NCBI RefSeq assembly: GCF_025685545.1 | Contig: NZ_JAGSYC010000024.1 | Span: 434,001 to 498,000, forward strand | DNA length: 64,000 bases | From: Granulicella paludicola | GTDB taxonomy: Bacteria > Acidobacteriota > Terriglobia > Terriglobales > Acidobacteriaceae | Reading direction: 5' to 3' | Shown here: piece after piece, positions 17,617 to 27,244 of the stretch | Layout of the letters: every line of letters starts with the position of its first letter | Position numbering within the stretch: the first letter of the stretch is position 1 | Notes under the pieces: generated by a model | What the model saw: the letters and a program-made list of their open reading frames with translations, nothing else | Database searches by the model: none | What the model was told of the DNA's origin: nothing | Position numbers and translations under genes: made by a program

Positions 17617-18479
17617 TTCTTATTCTCGATAAACCCTCCGGTCTCACCTCTCATGATGTCGTCTCCATCGTTCGCCGCGCCACGGGCGAACGCTCGATCG
17701 GACATCTCGGCACGCTCGATCCTATGGCTACGGGCGTGCTGCCGTTGCTGCTCGGCAAACACACGCGGCTGGCGCAGTTCTTCGGCAAAGCCGAGAAACG
17801 CTACACCGGCAGCATTCGTTTCGGCTTCGCGACGGACACCTTCGATGCAGAGGGCGAACCTGCGTCAGCGCCTGCTGCGCTGACGCAGTCGCTTGAAGAC
17901 CTGCGTGCTCTTGCGACACGCTTCAGTGGGCAGATCGACCAGGTGCCTCCCGTGTATTCAGCCAAAAAAATCAACGGCGTGCCCGCGCACAAGCTGGCGC
18001 GTGCAGGCAAAGATGTCCCCGTAAAGCCTGCAAGAATCACCATTCACAACTTTGAGCTGACCTCGCTCGACGGCGATCTCGCCGAATTTGTGATGCACGT
18101 TTCAGCGGGCGGCTATGTGCGCTCCGTCGCGCATGAGCTAGGCGAAGCGGCTGGTTGCGGAGCGCACCTGGCGTCGCTGCGTCGCACTCAGGCTGGGGAT
18201 TTCGACCTGGGGCATTCCATTACCGTTAAGGAGTTGAAGGCATTGACACCGGCGGAGATCGAGCAGCGCCTGCCGCATCCTCGCACGTTGCTGCCAGAGA
18301 TGCCTTCGGTCATCGTCGATGAGCAGACGGCTGGGCGTATTCGTAATGGAATGCAGGTCAACGTGGCAGAGTTCTCCGACGCGCCTCTGCTGAAGGTCTT
18401 TAGCAGCCCACGCGAGCTGCTCGCTATTGCGCAACGCGTGGCAGGCACCCTGGTGCAGCCCATCGTTGTGATGGGCTGA
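17607..18479 (+). CDS. truB: tRNA pseudouridine-55 synthase
   Basis: TruB isomerises U55 in the T-loop of nearly all tRNAs. MNGLLILDKPSGLTSHD opens the catalytic fold. GHLGTLDPMATGVLPLLLG contains the catalytic aspartate, and Y/K residues in GFATDTFDAEG and QVPPVYSAKKINGVPAHKLA are typical. The C-terminal domain (residues 215-290) is PUA-like. The start is taken at 17607, where the family N-terminus begins, rather than at the GTG 21 bases earlier. No SD precedes it, and it lies inside a strong hairpin. Product about 290 aa, normal size. Confidence 0.95.
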   Translation: MNGLLILDKPSGLTSHDVVSIVRRATGERSIGHLGTLDPMATGVLPLLLGKHTRLAQFFGKAEKRYTGSIRFGFATDTFDAEGEPASAPAALTQSLEDLRALATRFSGQIDQVPPVYSAKKINGVPAHKLARAGKDVPVKPARITIHNFELTSLDGDLAEFVMHVSAGGYVRSVAHELGEAAGCGAHLASLRRTQAGDFDLGHSITVKELKALTPAEIEQRLPHPRTLLPEMPSVIVDEQTAGRIRNGMQVNVAEFSDAPLLKVFSSPRELLAIAQRVAGTLVQPIVVMG

Positions 18480-18483
18480 GGGC

Positions 18484-19218
18484 CTACTTCTTCAGCATCG
18501 GCTGAATTAGCTTTTCTACCGTAGCGGCTACGCCGATGTTGCCCTTTGCCGTTGCGTGATGCCCGTCATCCTGCATATCGCCTGCGATGCCGTACACATC
18601 CTTTAGCAGGAAGGGCAACAGGCGTACATGGTACTTCTTCGCCAGTGCGGGATAGATCGCATTGATCTTCGCGATGTAGTCGGGGCCGTACTCGGGTGGC
18701 AACGTGATGCCCGCCAGCGCGACCTCGGCACCGCTCTTCTGCAGCTGCTCGATCATGGAGGCGAGGTTGCTCTGCGTCTGTTCCAGCGGCAGCCCCCGCA
18801 GGCCGTCATTGCCGCCAAACTCCAGCACCACGATCTTCGCGTGGCGAGCCGCGATGCGGTCCACGCGCTCAAGGCCATCCTTGGTTGTCTCGCCGCTGAT
18901 GCCCGCATTGATCACGCGATAGTGATAGCCCTGCCCGTCAAGCCGCTTCTGCAGTGCGTCAGGATAACTTTGGCCGGGGTCGGTACCGTAGCCTGCCGTC
19001 AGGCTGTCGCCGAAGCAAACAATCAGCGGGCGATCATCCTCTGGAGCCACTGCGTCGACCGGCGCGGGCGCAGCTGGCTGGGTCGTCACAGCGACGGGCG
19101 GGTTCGAAGTTTCAACCGGTGGCGCGTCCGACTTGCAGCCAATCACTCCGGAAGTGGCTGCAATCCATAGGCAGCCCCATACAAATGTTCGCTTCCGCGC
19201 TAGAATCACAATATTCAC
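18484..19218 (-). CDS. tesA: GDSL esterase / lysophospholipase (TesA-like) lipoprotein
   Basis: A 244-residue SGNH hydrolase cleaving short acyl esters or thioesters in the envelope. A lipoprotein leader ends in SGVIGC, followed by a proline/alanine-rich linker. Block I is FGDSLTAGYG (catalytic Ser), block II contains the glycine in INAGISGETT, block III is FGGNDGLRG (oxyanion Asn) and block V is DDGHHATAKG (Asp and His). The order matches E. coli TesA, and the gene is divergent from a ybbA-ybbP pair exactly as in E. coli, which supports the name. The GTG start has GAAGGG upstream. Confidence 0.85.
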   Translation of the reverse strand: MNIVILARKRTFVWGCLWIAATSGVIGCKSDAPPVETSNPPVAVTTQPAAPAPVDAVAPEDDRPLIVCFGDSLTAGYGTDPGQSYPDALQKRLDGQGYHYRVINAGISGETTKDGLERVDRIAARHAKIVVLEFGGNDGLRGLPLEQTQSNLASMIEQLQKSGAEVALAGITLPPEYGPDYIAKINAIYPALAKKYHVRLLPFLLKDVYGIAGDMQDDGHHATAKGNIGVAATVEKLIQPMLKK

Positions 19219-19294
19219 AGAGCCCTTCGCGTCTTTCTAAAGAACGATCACGCAATCGTCTCTCATCTTACTGTAGCCAAAGGCCTCGACTCTT

Positions 19295-20047
19295 TTGATC
19301 TCACCAACTCCTACCGACGGAAACGGCATGATTGTCGTCTCCGGTATCCGCAAATCTCTTCGCACCGGTTCGACCACGGTTGAGATTCTCAAGGGCATCG
19401 ACTTCACGATCGCCCGCGGCGAGTTCGCGGCGATCATGGGAGCCTCCGGCTCAGGCAAATCGACGCTGCTGGGGCTTCTGGCAGGACTCGATAACCCAAC
19501 CTCTGGCACCGTAACGCTGAACGGCACCGCAATCAGCAACCTGGCTGAAGACAAGCTGGCCCAGCTTCGCGGCCGCACCATCGGCTTCGTCTTCCAGAGC
19601 TATCAACTGATCCCTACGCTGACAGCACTAGAGAATGTGATGCTGCCGTATGAACTCAACGGCTCCCCCAACGTAGCGGGTGAAGCGAACGGTATGGCCC
19701 GCGCCCGGCAACTGCTTAGCGCTGTGGGTCTCGACTCGCGCGTGGACCACTATCCCGTGCAGCTCTCCGGCGGCGAGCAGCAGCGTGTGGCTCTGGCTCG
19801 GGCCTTCATTCTCCGACCGCCCATCGTCCTGGCCGATGAGCCCACCGGCAATCTCGACACCGCCAATGGCAGCCATGTGCTCGACCTCCTACTCCATCTC
19901 AATCGAGTCGAAGGTACGACACTCGTCCTGGTGACGCACGATCCCGTGCTGGCCACCTATGCAGGCCGCCGCATCACCCTGCGCGATGGCCTGGTGATCA
20001 GCGACGAGACGCAGGTTCCCGCGCAGCACACCCCGGCAGGAGCGTAG
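19295..20047 (+). CDS. ybbA: ABC transporter ATP-binding protein, YbbA/LolD type
   Basis: A 250-residue ATPase of the MacB/LolD family that powers an FtsX-type permease. Walker A is GASGSGKST, the Q-loop follows GFVFQSYQLIPTLTA, the signature is LSGGEQQRVALARA, Walker B is IVLADEPTGNLD and the H-loop is LVTHDP. The start could be TTG at 19295 or ATG at 19328; both leave the fold whole. Four bases separate it from the permease gene. This family usually works in lipid or lipoprotein handling or in release of envelope molecules rather than solute import. The divergent tesA-like gene is a conserved neighbour. Confidence 0.9.
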   Translation: MISPTPTDGNGMIVVSGIRKSLRTGSTTVEILKGIDFTIARGEFAAIMGASGSGKSTLLGLLAGLDNPTSGTVTLNGTAISNLAEDKLAQLRGRTIGFVFQSYQLIPTLTALENVMLPYELNGSPNVAGEANGMARARQLLSAVGLDSRVDHYPVQLSGGEQQRVALARAFILRPPIVLADEPTGNLDTANGSHVLDLLLHLNRVEGTTLVLVTHDPVLATYAGRRITLRDGLVISDETQVPAQHTPAGA

Positions 20048-20050
20048 CCG

Positions 20051-22660
20051 TTGCCCTCCCTCTCCTACCCCACCGCAGCTCGTATTGCCAGCAGGGAACT
20101 GCATTCGTCACGCGGCAAGTTCACCTTTGTCATCCTTTCCGTTGCAATCGGCGTCGCTGCACTAACGGGCGTTCGCGGCTTCTCGTCTGCCTTCCGTGCG
20201 ACGCTGCTGCTGCGAGCTCGCAGCATCATGGCAGCGGACCTGTCGGCCCGGACGAACGTCCCGCTGACGCCGTATCAGCAGAGTGCGCTGAGCGACCTCA
20301 CCAGCAGTGGCGCCTCGGAGACGACAGTGACGGAGTCGCTGTCGATGGCCTCCAGCGCGACCTCGCTTGATCCGTTGCTCGTCTCGCTCAAGGCGATCGA
20401 CCCCGCGAAATATCCCTTCTATGGCGATGTCGTGCTTGACCCTGCGATGCCGCTCACGCAGGCACTCTCGGATCACACGGTGGCAGTCGGTGAAGACCTT
20501 TTGCTGCGCCTGCACCTCAAGGTGGGTGATTCGATCAAGCTCGGTACGCAGATCTTCCGCATCGCTGCTGCTGTGGTGGACGAACCGGATCGTCTCTCCG
20601 GCTCGTTCGCAGCCGGTCCCCGGGTATTGCTGACACAGACCGCGCTGGATTCCACGGGCCTCGTTTCTCCGGCTGCGCGGGTCTCGCGCCGCTACCTCTT
20701 CAAGCTGCCGCCCGCAAAGCCTGGGCAGGCGCTATCAGATGATGCCGTGGCGGCACTCAAGGCAAAGGTTGATTCGCTGCTACCCGAAGCCCAAGTCTCA
20801 GACTATCGCGAAGCCAATCCCGCCCTTACCCGCGCTCTGGATGGCGCAACCGGTCTTCTCTCGCTGATGTCGCTGGTCGCCCTCGTGCTCGGCGCGGTCG
20901 GAGTAGCGATGGCCATGCGCGCGCACCTGCAGCAGAGGCTCGATTCGATTGCCATCATGAAGTCGCTCGGCGCAGGCTCGTCGCAGATCATGAAGATCTA
21001 CCTGCTGCAGACGGTCCTGCTCGGACTGGCCGGTGGCGTTCTGGGCGTGTTGCTGGGGCTGGGCGTGCAGCTGGCGTTTCCGCTGTTTCTCGCGAAGTTG
21101 CTGCACCTAACGCCGAGCTTTCAGATCAACAGCCACGCCATAGCAATGGGTCTTACCGCTGGCCTGCTGACCACACTGCTGTTCACCGTGCCGACACTGC
21201 TTTCGGTGCGAAACATTCGCCCCATCCTGATCCTCCGCCGCGCTGTCGATTCAGGGGATGGCACGTTCTTCGAGCGCCTTAGCCGCAACCTCTCGTCCTA
21301 TCTGCTGCAGTTGCTCGCAGGCGTCGTCATTGTGGGAGCGCTGGTGGCGCTCGCCGCGCGTGTCTCCGATTCCAGCACCGTCGGCCTCGTCTTTGGTGGC
21401 GGTCTAATTGCGGCTCTGGTCCTGCTATATCTCGTCGCGCGGTTGCTGATGTACGCGCTGCGACTCTTCCTCTCGGCAACGCGCCTTCATCTGCCGTCCT
21501 CGCTGCGGCACGGTCTTGCGAATCTCTATCGCCCTGGCAATCCTTCTGCTGCCTTGCTGGCCGCGTTGGGGCTGGGCGTCATGCAGATCGCGGCGGTCTA
21601 CATCGTGCAGCGCTCGATCGTGAGCGAGATGCACGTCGCAGTGTCGGAGAACCTGCCCAATATCTTTCTCGTCGACATGACGACCGATGAGGTCGGCGGC
21701 GTGCGTACCCTGCTGGCACAGCAACCTACGGTTCGCGGCACGCCAGAGCTGTTGCCCGTCGTAGCCGCGCGACTGGTGGCCATCAATAGAATTCCTGCGG
21801 CCCAGCTGGAGAAGAAACGCGGCTTCGGCCGCTCCCTGCAAGGACTCAGTCTGACCTGGTCGCCGACTGCAGACGCGCCCCCGCCAGGTGACAAAGTGAG
21901 CTCCGGCCAGTGGTGGACGGCGAAGCAGGCAATGGACTCCAAGCTGCACCCGCTGGTCGCCATCGACAAGAACCGCGCAGCTCGGCTGAATGTTCGGCCT
22001 GGCGACACGCTGACCTTCAGCGCGCAGGACGAGGCTTTCACCGCTACGGTCTCCGCGCTGTTCGAGGCGGACAGTCGTCATGCCTACTCCCGCGCCGACT
22101 TTGTCTTTCCGCAACCGGTGCTCGCAGGTTTGCCCGCCGTCTGGTACGGTGGCGTTCATTGCGATCCAGCGTCCACAGCTCAGCTACGGCGCGCTCTTTA
22201 CGAACGCTTTCCCACTGTCACCGTGATCGATGTGGCGGCCACGCTCGAGACCGTGCGGCAGGTGCTTCTGCAGATCACCTACGTCATCCAGTTCCTGGCA
22301 GCGTTCAGCATCTTCGCCGGCATCGTCATCCTCGCCAGCGCGATAGCCGGTACGCGCTATCGTCGTATCCGCGAAGTGGTGGTGCTCAAAACACTCGGCG
22401 CGACTCGTGCGCGCATCGCCACCATCTTCTCGGTGGAGTTCGCCGTGCTGGGCCTGATTGCGGGCATCACCGGACTCATCTTCGCGAACATCATGGGCCG
22501 ACTCCTTCTGCTGCGCCAGTTCCACTTCGATTACCACTTTCAGCCGTGGCTAAATATTTCTGCAGCGCTTTGCGTGGCGGCGTTGACGGTAGCTGCAGGA
22601 TGGCTCGCAAGTCATCGCGTGCTGGGTCAGAAACCCCTTGAGGTGCTTCGCGAAGAGTAG
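20051..22660 (+). CDS. ybbP: FtsX-family ABC permease, YbbP-like
   Basis: An 869-residue inner-membrane permease. It has an N-terminal anchor near residues 18-40 (FVILSVAIGVAALTGVRGF), a large periplasmic domain and a first FtsX block of four spans around residues 270-460 (AIMKSLGAGSSQIMKIY is its cytoplasmic coupling helix). A second periplasmic domain follows. A C-terminal FtsX block around residues 740-865 has the matching VVVLKTLGATRARIATIFSV. The duplicated arrangement and length fit YbbP rather than LolC/E. The start is TTG right after the ybbA stop. It ends about 120 bases before tRNA-Gln. Confidence 0.88.
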   Translation: MPSLSYPTAARIASRELHSSRGKFTFVILSVAIGVAALTGVRGFSSAFRATLLLRARSIMAADLSARTNVPLTPYQQSALSDLTSSGASETTVTESLSMASSATSLDPLLVSLKAIDPAKYPFYGDVVLDPAMPLTQALSDHTVAVGEDLLLRLHLKVGDSIKLGTQIFRIAAAVVDEPDRLSGSFAAGPRVLLTQTALDSTGLVSPAARVSRRYLFKLPPAKPGQALSDDAVAALKAKVDSLLPEAQVSDYREANPALTRALDGATGLLSLMSLVALVLGAVGVAMAMRAHLQQRLDSIAIMKSLGAGSSQIMKIYLLQTVLLGLAGGVLGVLLGLGVQLAFPLFLAKLLHLTPSFQINSHAIAMGLTAGLLTTLLFTVPTLLSVRNIRPILILRRAVDSGDGTFFERLSRNLSSYLLQLLAGVVIVGALVALAARVSDSSTVGLVFGGGLIAALVLLYLVARLLMYALRLFLSATRLHLPSSLRHGLANLYRPGNPSAALLAALGLGVMQIAAVYIVQRSIVSEMHVAVSENLPNIFLVDMTTDEVGGVRTLLAQQPTVRGTPELLPVVAARLVAINRIPAAQLEKKRGFGRSLQGLSLTWSPTADAPPPGDKVSSGQWWTAKQAMDSKLHPLVAIDKNRAARLNVRPGDTLTFSAQDEAFTATVSALFEADSRHAYSRADFVFPQPVLAGLPAVWYGGVHCDPASTAQLRRALYERFPTVTVIDVAATLETVRQVLLQITYVIQFLAAFSIFAGIVILASAIAGTRYRRIREVVVLKTLGATRARIATIFSVEFAVLGLIAGITGLIFANIMGRLLLLRQFHFDYHFQPWLNISAALCVAALTVAAGWLASHRVLGQKPLEVLREE

Positions 22661-22779
22661 GAGGTGGGCAGTCTTTGCACAGGCAAAAGGTTGACCGCCA
22701 ACGCTTTCCTTCGTACACTTGAGAAGTCAGCTGATTGTGGCACCTCACCGAGCCTGCGGTTGACGCTTACAACCTGTAT

Positions 22780-22853
22780 TGCCCTCTCGTTCAATGGTAG
22801 GACTAGCGACTCTGACTCGCTCGATCGGGGTTCGAATCCCTGGGGGGCAACCA
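22780..22853 (+). tRNA. tRNA-Gln (CTG)
   Basis: The gene starts TGCCCTCTCGTTCAAT. Its anticodon stem-loop AGCGA-CTCTGAC-TCGCT gives anticodon CTG (Gln). The T-arm is CGGGGTTCGAATCCCTG, the acceptor closes with GGGGGCA, and discriminator A and an encoded CCA follow (22850-22853). A decayed integrase lies 170 bases downstream of its 3' end, so it probably served as an attachment site. Confidence 0.95.
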
Positions 22854-23026
22854 TTTCTTGCAAAATCAAGCTTCTTTGCACGTCCCCATACATCCTCGCG
22901 CGCGAGGATGTTGTTGTCTTAGAACGATCTGCGAGGAAATGGCGTCTGACAACGTCCGAGACCGTTCGTACGCAGCCGGCTTCGGCTGGGGATTAGTTTG
23001 GGGTACGATGAGCCAAAGTTTGGGGA

Positions 23027-23490
23027 ATGGACGTTTCCTCTTCCGTACCCACCTCGCTACTCACCATCACCGAAATCGAGAATGCGAAACCGAAAGCTGA
23101 GAAGTACGAGATGCTCGACGGAGGAGGCCTCAGTCTTCTCGTCCTGCCGACGGGTACGAAGCTCTGACTTTGGCGCTATCGGTTCGATGGCGGCGAACAG
23201 AACACGACCTTCGACGAGTACCCTCTCGTCAACCCAGGGATGCACGGGAACTTCATTTCGCTACGGAGAAACTGCTTGCCGACGGCATCAATCCAATGGG
23301 CGAACGCAATGCAGAGGCCGAAGCAAAGCGAGAGGAAACCAGGACGCTTCAGCGTGAAGCTGAGAACAGCTTACAAAACGTGGCCACGCTCTGGTGAGAG
23401 TGGTGGTCCATTGGCAAGTCTCCCAGACGCGCAGATACTGTCATGCTACGGCTCAAAGCTGCGTGCTTCTTCCTTCTCGACATAACGAGC
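23027..23490 (+). pseudogene. P4-type integrase (DUF4102 N-terminus), decayed
   Basis: The frame from 23027 gives LLTITEIENAKPKAEKYEML and DGGGLSLLVLPTGTKL, the N-terminal arm-binding domain of P4-type integrases, but stops there with TGA. The same frame past the stop continues LWRYRFDGGEQNTTFDEYP, the usual next segment, then jumps frame to HFATEKLLADGINPMGERNA and AENSLQNVATLW, followed by another stop. The tyrosine recombinase catalytic domain is gone. The gene reads away from tRNA-Gln, as integrases of tRNA-targeting islands do. It is of a different family from the remnant at 12.9 kb. Confidence 0.82.
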
Positions 23491-23898
23491 TCCTTGAGAC
23501 AAAGTCTCTCGCATAGAATCTGGTTCAGAAAAATGCCGGGGACTCTATCAGCATGGAGATATTTGTGAATATTTTTCACATTGATCAGTGTCATCACGTG
23601 ATCGAGTCGGCTTGAAACACAACGCCTCGCGAGCGCCCATATACAAACGTATAATTGCGGCCCACTCCGCATCCTCCTACGATAATGCCTATCGGAATTG
23701 GTGCATTCGCAGATACGAGTTTCGAGGTTCGGTCGACTGGACCATCAAATCGCTGTCCACAAATTCGCAGGGAGCAGTGGCTTGACCGATCCAAGAATCT
23801 AGCAGTGACAGACGCATTTCGAAGCAACGGGTAAGTGTGTTGCAAAGATCCCCTTTGTGCCTGATGAGGGACATTCCAGAATGGAGGAGAAGACAGCA
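23491..23898. other. No gene recognised
   Basis: About 400 bases between the integrase remnant and the SnoaL-like gene. A 50-codon frame on the plus strand at 23685-23834 (MPIGIGAFADTSFEVR) has no clear SD or known domain. Nothing else is supported. Confidence 0.4.
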
Positions 23899-24381
23899 AT
23901 GAGTGAGGAGAGGGCTATACAGCAGGTGCTGGCAAAATATGTGCGCGGAACGGACAAGCGGGATGGTGCAGCGGTCGCTGCGTTGTTTACAGAGACGGGT
24001 CGTGTTGAAATCTCTTATAACAAACTGGGCAAGTTGGAGCCTGTTGGCGAGTTGGTGGGGAAGGACGCTATCACTGCGGCGGTATCGCAGATGATGAAGC
24101 CGCACCCGGCATACGGCTGGAGTCATCACACAACTCACGACCACATCATTGAAGTGGACGGCGAAATCGCCACGCTTGATGCTCAGTTTGTGGTCTTCGA
24201 GGTGCGTGGGAAAGAGCGGCCAGTCACGGGATGGCCAGAGGGCGCATTCGGAGCTCAGGGGACGGTTACTCCCATCGAGGCAGGGTATTATCGGCCTACC
24301 TTACGCCGGGTCGACGGGGTGTGGAAGATCGATACGCTGCGGATTGTTATGAATCTACCTTTGGCATTCCCGGGGCAATAA
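23899..24381 (+). CDS. SnoaL-like / NTF2-fold protein
   Basis: A 160-residue cytoplasmic protein of the SnoaL-like polyketide cyclase / NTF2 superfamily: a cone-shaped alpha+beta barrel used for many small-molecule reactions. Visible hallmarks are the N-terminal helix RAIQQVLAKYVRGTDKRDGA, then ALFTETGRVEI, and the strand-rich C-terminus ending in the RVDGVWKIDTLRI motif. The ATG at 23899 is chosen because GGAGAAG lies about nine bases before it; two upstream ATGs (23857, 23881) are in frame. The next gene starts ten bases after the stop, so it is the first gene of a redox operon with the MDR and SDR genes. Substrate unknown. Confidence 0.8.
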   Translation: MSEERAIQQVLAKYVRGTDKRDGAAVAALFTETGRVEISYNKLGKLEPVGELVGKDAITAAVSQMMKPHPAYGWSHHTTHDHIIEVDGEIATLDAQFVVFEVRGKERPVTGWPEGAFGAQGTVTPIEAGYYRPTLRRVDGVWKIDTLRIVMNLPLAFPGQ

Positions 24382-24391
24382 GGAGCTATCC

Positions 24392-25312
24392 GTGAAAGCG
24401 ATTATCTATCGGAGGTATGGTGGGCCTGAGGTTCTTGAGTTTGCGGAAGTCTCGGAGCCGAAGGTCGCCCAGAACAGTGTACTGATTCGGGTGAAGGCGG
24501 CAGCACTTAACCCAGCGGATCATGTTTTACAGGCGGGTCTTGGAGACTCGATCATGGATGCGTGGTTTCCGGTAATCCCGGGTTGGGATGTTGCGGGCAT
24601 CGTCGAGCGAGTGGGTGCTGGCGTGACGGAGTTTGCTGTCGGAGACGAAGTGATCGGCTTTGTGCGTGAGGAGATTCTTCATCATGGCACTTATGCTGAG
24701 ATGGTTTCCGTCCCCGCGTCCACCCTTGTTCGCAAGCCAAACAACGCGACATGGGCGCAAGCAGCCGGTCTGCCGCTGGCTGGACTAACGGCATATCAAG
24801 CAATTGTTCACTCGCTACACGTGACGAAGGGTGAGACTGTTCTCATTCACGGAGCTTCGGGTGGGGTGGGCTCTCTCGCCGCACAGATTGCGATTGCGCA
24901 GGGTGCGCGTGTCATCGGCTCGGGATCAGTGCTCACTCACAGCTATCTGCGTTCCATTGCCGTGGAGCCCGTCTTGTATGGAGAAGGTTTGGTCGGCGAG
25001 GTGCGCTCGTTGGTGCCTAACGGAGTGGACGCGATTCTTCACTGCGGTGGGCGCGGAGCTCTTGCGCTGAATGCGCGTCTGGGTAGTACCGGTGTACGTG
25101 TTTGCTCGGTCGCAGACAGCGCACCTGGGGTGACAACAGTGTTTGCGCGTATGGACCAAGCGGACTTGCTTCAACTTGTTGAACTTGTCGAAGCAGGATT
25201 ACTAATCGTCCCAGTTGCCGCCGTATATCCGCTTGAAGCGGCCGCACAGGCGCAGTTGACATTGATAAACGGTGGCAAGGGACCGGGAAAAATCGTGTTG
25301 GAAATGGATTGA
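24392..25312 (+). CDS. Zinc-independent MDR oxidoreductase (quinone reductase-like)
   Basis: A 306-residue NADP-dependent oxidoreductase of the medium-chain dehydrogenase/reductase superfamily, quinone oxidoreductase branch. MKAIIYRRYGGPEVLEF starts the GroES-like domain. IPGWDVAGIVERVGAGVTEF and GDEVIGF are the family signature. The Rossmann domain has VLIHGASGGVGSLAAQIA, and AQLTLINGGKGPGKIVL ends it. The zinc cysteines of alcohol dehydrogenases are absent. The GTG start has AAGGAG six bases upstream. It likely reduces quinones or enones; the operon partners are a SnoaL-like protein and an SDR. Confidence 0.88.
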   Translation: MKAIIYRRYGGPEVLEFAEVSEPKVAQNSVLIRVKAAALNPADHVLQAGLGDSIMDAWFPVIPGWDVAGIVERVGAGVTEFAVGDEVIGFVREEILHHGTYAEMVSVPASTLVRKPNNATWAQAAGLPLAGLTAYQAIVHSLHVTKGETVLIHGASGGVGSLAAQIAIAQGARVIGSGSVLTHSYLRSIAVEPVLYGEGLVGEVRSLVPNGVDAILHCGGRGALALNARLGSTGVRVCSVADSAPGVTTVFARMDQADLLQLVELVEAGLLIVPVAAVYPLEAAAQAQLTLINGGKGPGKIVLEMD

Positions 25313-25389
25313 GTTATTCGCAACGCCAAATGTATTCGGTGGAGAGAGAATTCGCAAAACAGTAAACGATGTAGGAAGGAGCGTCGCAT

Positions 25390-26244
25390 ATGTCTAATAA
25401 CGAAAAATCTGAGTCAAAGGTTTGGCTAATCACTGGAAGTACCCGAGGACTTGGGCGGGCACTTGCGGAAGCTGTCCTCGCTTCCGGGTACAGACTTGTA
25501 GCAACCGGACGCAATCCTGCACAACTCGAGGATTTGGTTGAACGCTACGGAGATCAAGTTCGTGCCATAGCTCTTGACGTAACAAGCGAGCAGGCGGCGA
25601 TCACTGGAGTAGCCGAAGCAATCAAGGCCTTCGGACGATTGGATGTTGTTGCGAACAACGCCGGCTATGGCGACGTTTGCCCGGTTGAAGACATGAGCAT
25701 GGCCGAATTTCGAGCCCAACTAGAAACAAACCTTTTCGGAGTCATTCACGTCACGAAGGCGGCTCTCCCATTCATGCGAGAGCAGGGGAGCGGTCACTTT
25801 CTTCAATTCTCGTCGGTCGCGGGTCGCATTGGTCCAATTGGACGTTCTGCCTATGCTGCTGCAAAATGGGGCGTCGAAGGTTTCTCGGAAGTTCTGTCAA
25901 AAGAGGTGGCTCCCCTCGGTCTAAAAGTAACGATCATTGAGCCCGGTGGATTTCGCACTGACTTTGCAGGTTCGTCCACCGCTATCCGCGAGGGGCGCCC
26001 CGAATACGACGAGACTGTTGGCAAGATTGCGCGCTTTCAACGTGAGTTCAACGGGAAGCAGCCAGGAGATCCCGAAAGAGCAGCAGCCGCTTTCATCCAG
26101 ATAACGACGGTCGACAACCCGCCTCTCAGGCTTATTCTTGGTAGCGATGCGTACCGGGCTATAGAACAGAGTGATCTTGTGAAAGCAAAGTCCGACCGAG
26201 ACTGGAAGGAACTGAGTGTCTCAACGGACTTTATGCCAAGCTAA
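25390..26244 (+). CDS. Short-chain dehydrogenase/reductase
   Basis: A 284-residue classical SDR. The NAD(P)-binding motif is TGSTRGLG, and an arginine follows the second strand (ATGRNP), which favours NADPH. NNAGYG, the catalytic serine in QFSSVAG, and YAAAK (Tyr/Lys pair) are all present, and IEPGGFRTDFAG is the typical substrate-loop start. It resembles the oxidoreductases acting on ketones or hydroxy compounds annotated beside MDR enzymes. AGGAG lies ten bases before the ATG, 77 bases after the MDR gene. Exact substrate cannot be read. Confidence 0.9.
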   Translation: MSNNEKSESKVWLITGSTRGLGRALAEAVLASGYRLVATGRNPAQLEDLVERYGDQVRAIALDVTSEQAAITGVAEAIKAFGRLDVVANNAGYGDVCPVEDMSMAEFRAQLETNLFGVIHVTKAALPFMREQGSGHFLQFSSVAGRIGPIGRSAYAAAKWGVEGFSEVLSKEVAPLGLKVTIIEPGGFRTDFAGSSTAIREGRPEYDETVGKIARFQREFNGKQPGDPERAAAAFIQITTVDNPPLRLILGSDAYRAIEQSDLVKAKSDRDWKELSVSTDFMPS

Positions 26245-26452
26245 ATATCATTGCGATTCATCAGCGACGACTGAAAAGGTCGAACGGGGTTGCGTGTTGT
26301 TAAGGATACTTCAGTGTCGAGCTTCAATGAAGGAATGACAGAGGTCGGCGACATGTCGTCCCCTGTTTTTTGCAGTTAACAAAGTCAGCTCCGGCGCAAA
26401 TTGCTGGGGATGGCGCGTCGAACGAGTACACGAGGGGTAGAACACCCGAGCC

Positions 26453-27244
26453 CTAAGGCTGTTGGGCGTGAGTCGCAGCTTCTTCGATGACATTGGCGAC
26501 GTCTTTAGGGTGGGAAACGTAAACACAGTGGCTCGCACCTGCAATCTCTGTGGTGTGGCTCTTTGCCCGCGCTGCATACCATCTTTCAAGATCCGGATTG
26601 ATAGTCCTATCTTTGGCTGAGACGATCATCCAGCTAGGTTTCGTGCGCCATGCAGCAGTGGTGATAACAGCCTTGAAGTTGTCAGCGAAGTTGAAGACCT
26701 GCGACCGCGCCATGAGGTCAGCTTGTTGACTGGATAAATCCGCAGCAAAGTATTCACGAAACTGTGCGGGGTCAAGATAGGTGAAGCCGTCCGGAGTTCT
26801 CTTGATCGCCGTTGACTTGCTCAAGTCACTTGGGAAGCGTTTGCCATCGTCGGCCTCATCTTCGCCGGCATCCGGCATGTGCGCAGCGACATATACCAAG
26901 CCCGCAACGGAGGGTTCTGTACCTGCCTCTGTGATGACAGCGCCGCCATAGCTGTGGCCGACGAGAATAGTCGGCCCGTCCTGGAGTGCAAGCATGCGTC
27001 TGGTCGCTGCCACGTCATCTTTGAAGGACGTTTCTGGTTCCTGAACAATGCTTACCTTGTACCCATCCTTGGTAAGTATGTCGTATACGCCCTTCCACCC
27101 AGAACCATCGGCCCATGCACCATGGACCAGGACGATATTGTGAACACGATGCTCCGCGACCTGAGAGTTCAAATGCGGCGGAGCGCTTACGAGGACGACC
27201 ATGAATGTGGTCGCGGGCGCAATGAATCTAAAGAAGTTTTTCAT
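26453..27244 (-). CDS. Secreted alpha/beta hydrolase, copy 1
   Basis: A 263-residue alpha/beta hydrolase with a signal peptide (residues 1-27, FMVVLVSAPPHLNSQ). The oxyanion motif is LVHGAWADGSGW, the nucleophile elbow GHSYGGAVI, the acid lies near SAKDRTINPD and the catalytic histidine in GASHCVYVSHP. It is one of three related secreted hydrolases within 3.5 kb (others at 27612 and 29134), all on the minus strand, sharing HGAWADGS and GHSYGG. Such enzymes are esterases or lactonases of the salicylate-esterase-like group; the substrate is not predictable. An inverted repeat lies 50 bases upstream of the start. Confidence 0.88.
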   Translation of the reverse strand: MKNFFRFIAPATTFMVVLVSAPPHLNSQVAEHRVHNIVLVHGAWADGSGWKGVYDILTKDGYKVSIVQEPETSFKDDVAATRRMLALQDGPTILVGHSYGGAVITEAGTEPSVAGLVYVAAHMPDAGEDEADDGKRFPSDLSKSTAIKRTPDGFTYLDPAQFREYFAADLSSQQADLMARSQVFNFADNFKAVITTAAWRTKPSWMIVSAKDRTINPDLERWYAARAKSHTTEIAGASHCVYVSHPKDVANVIEEAATHAQQP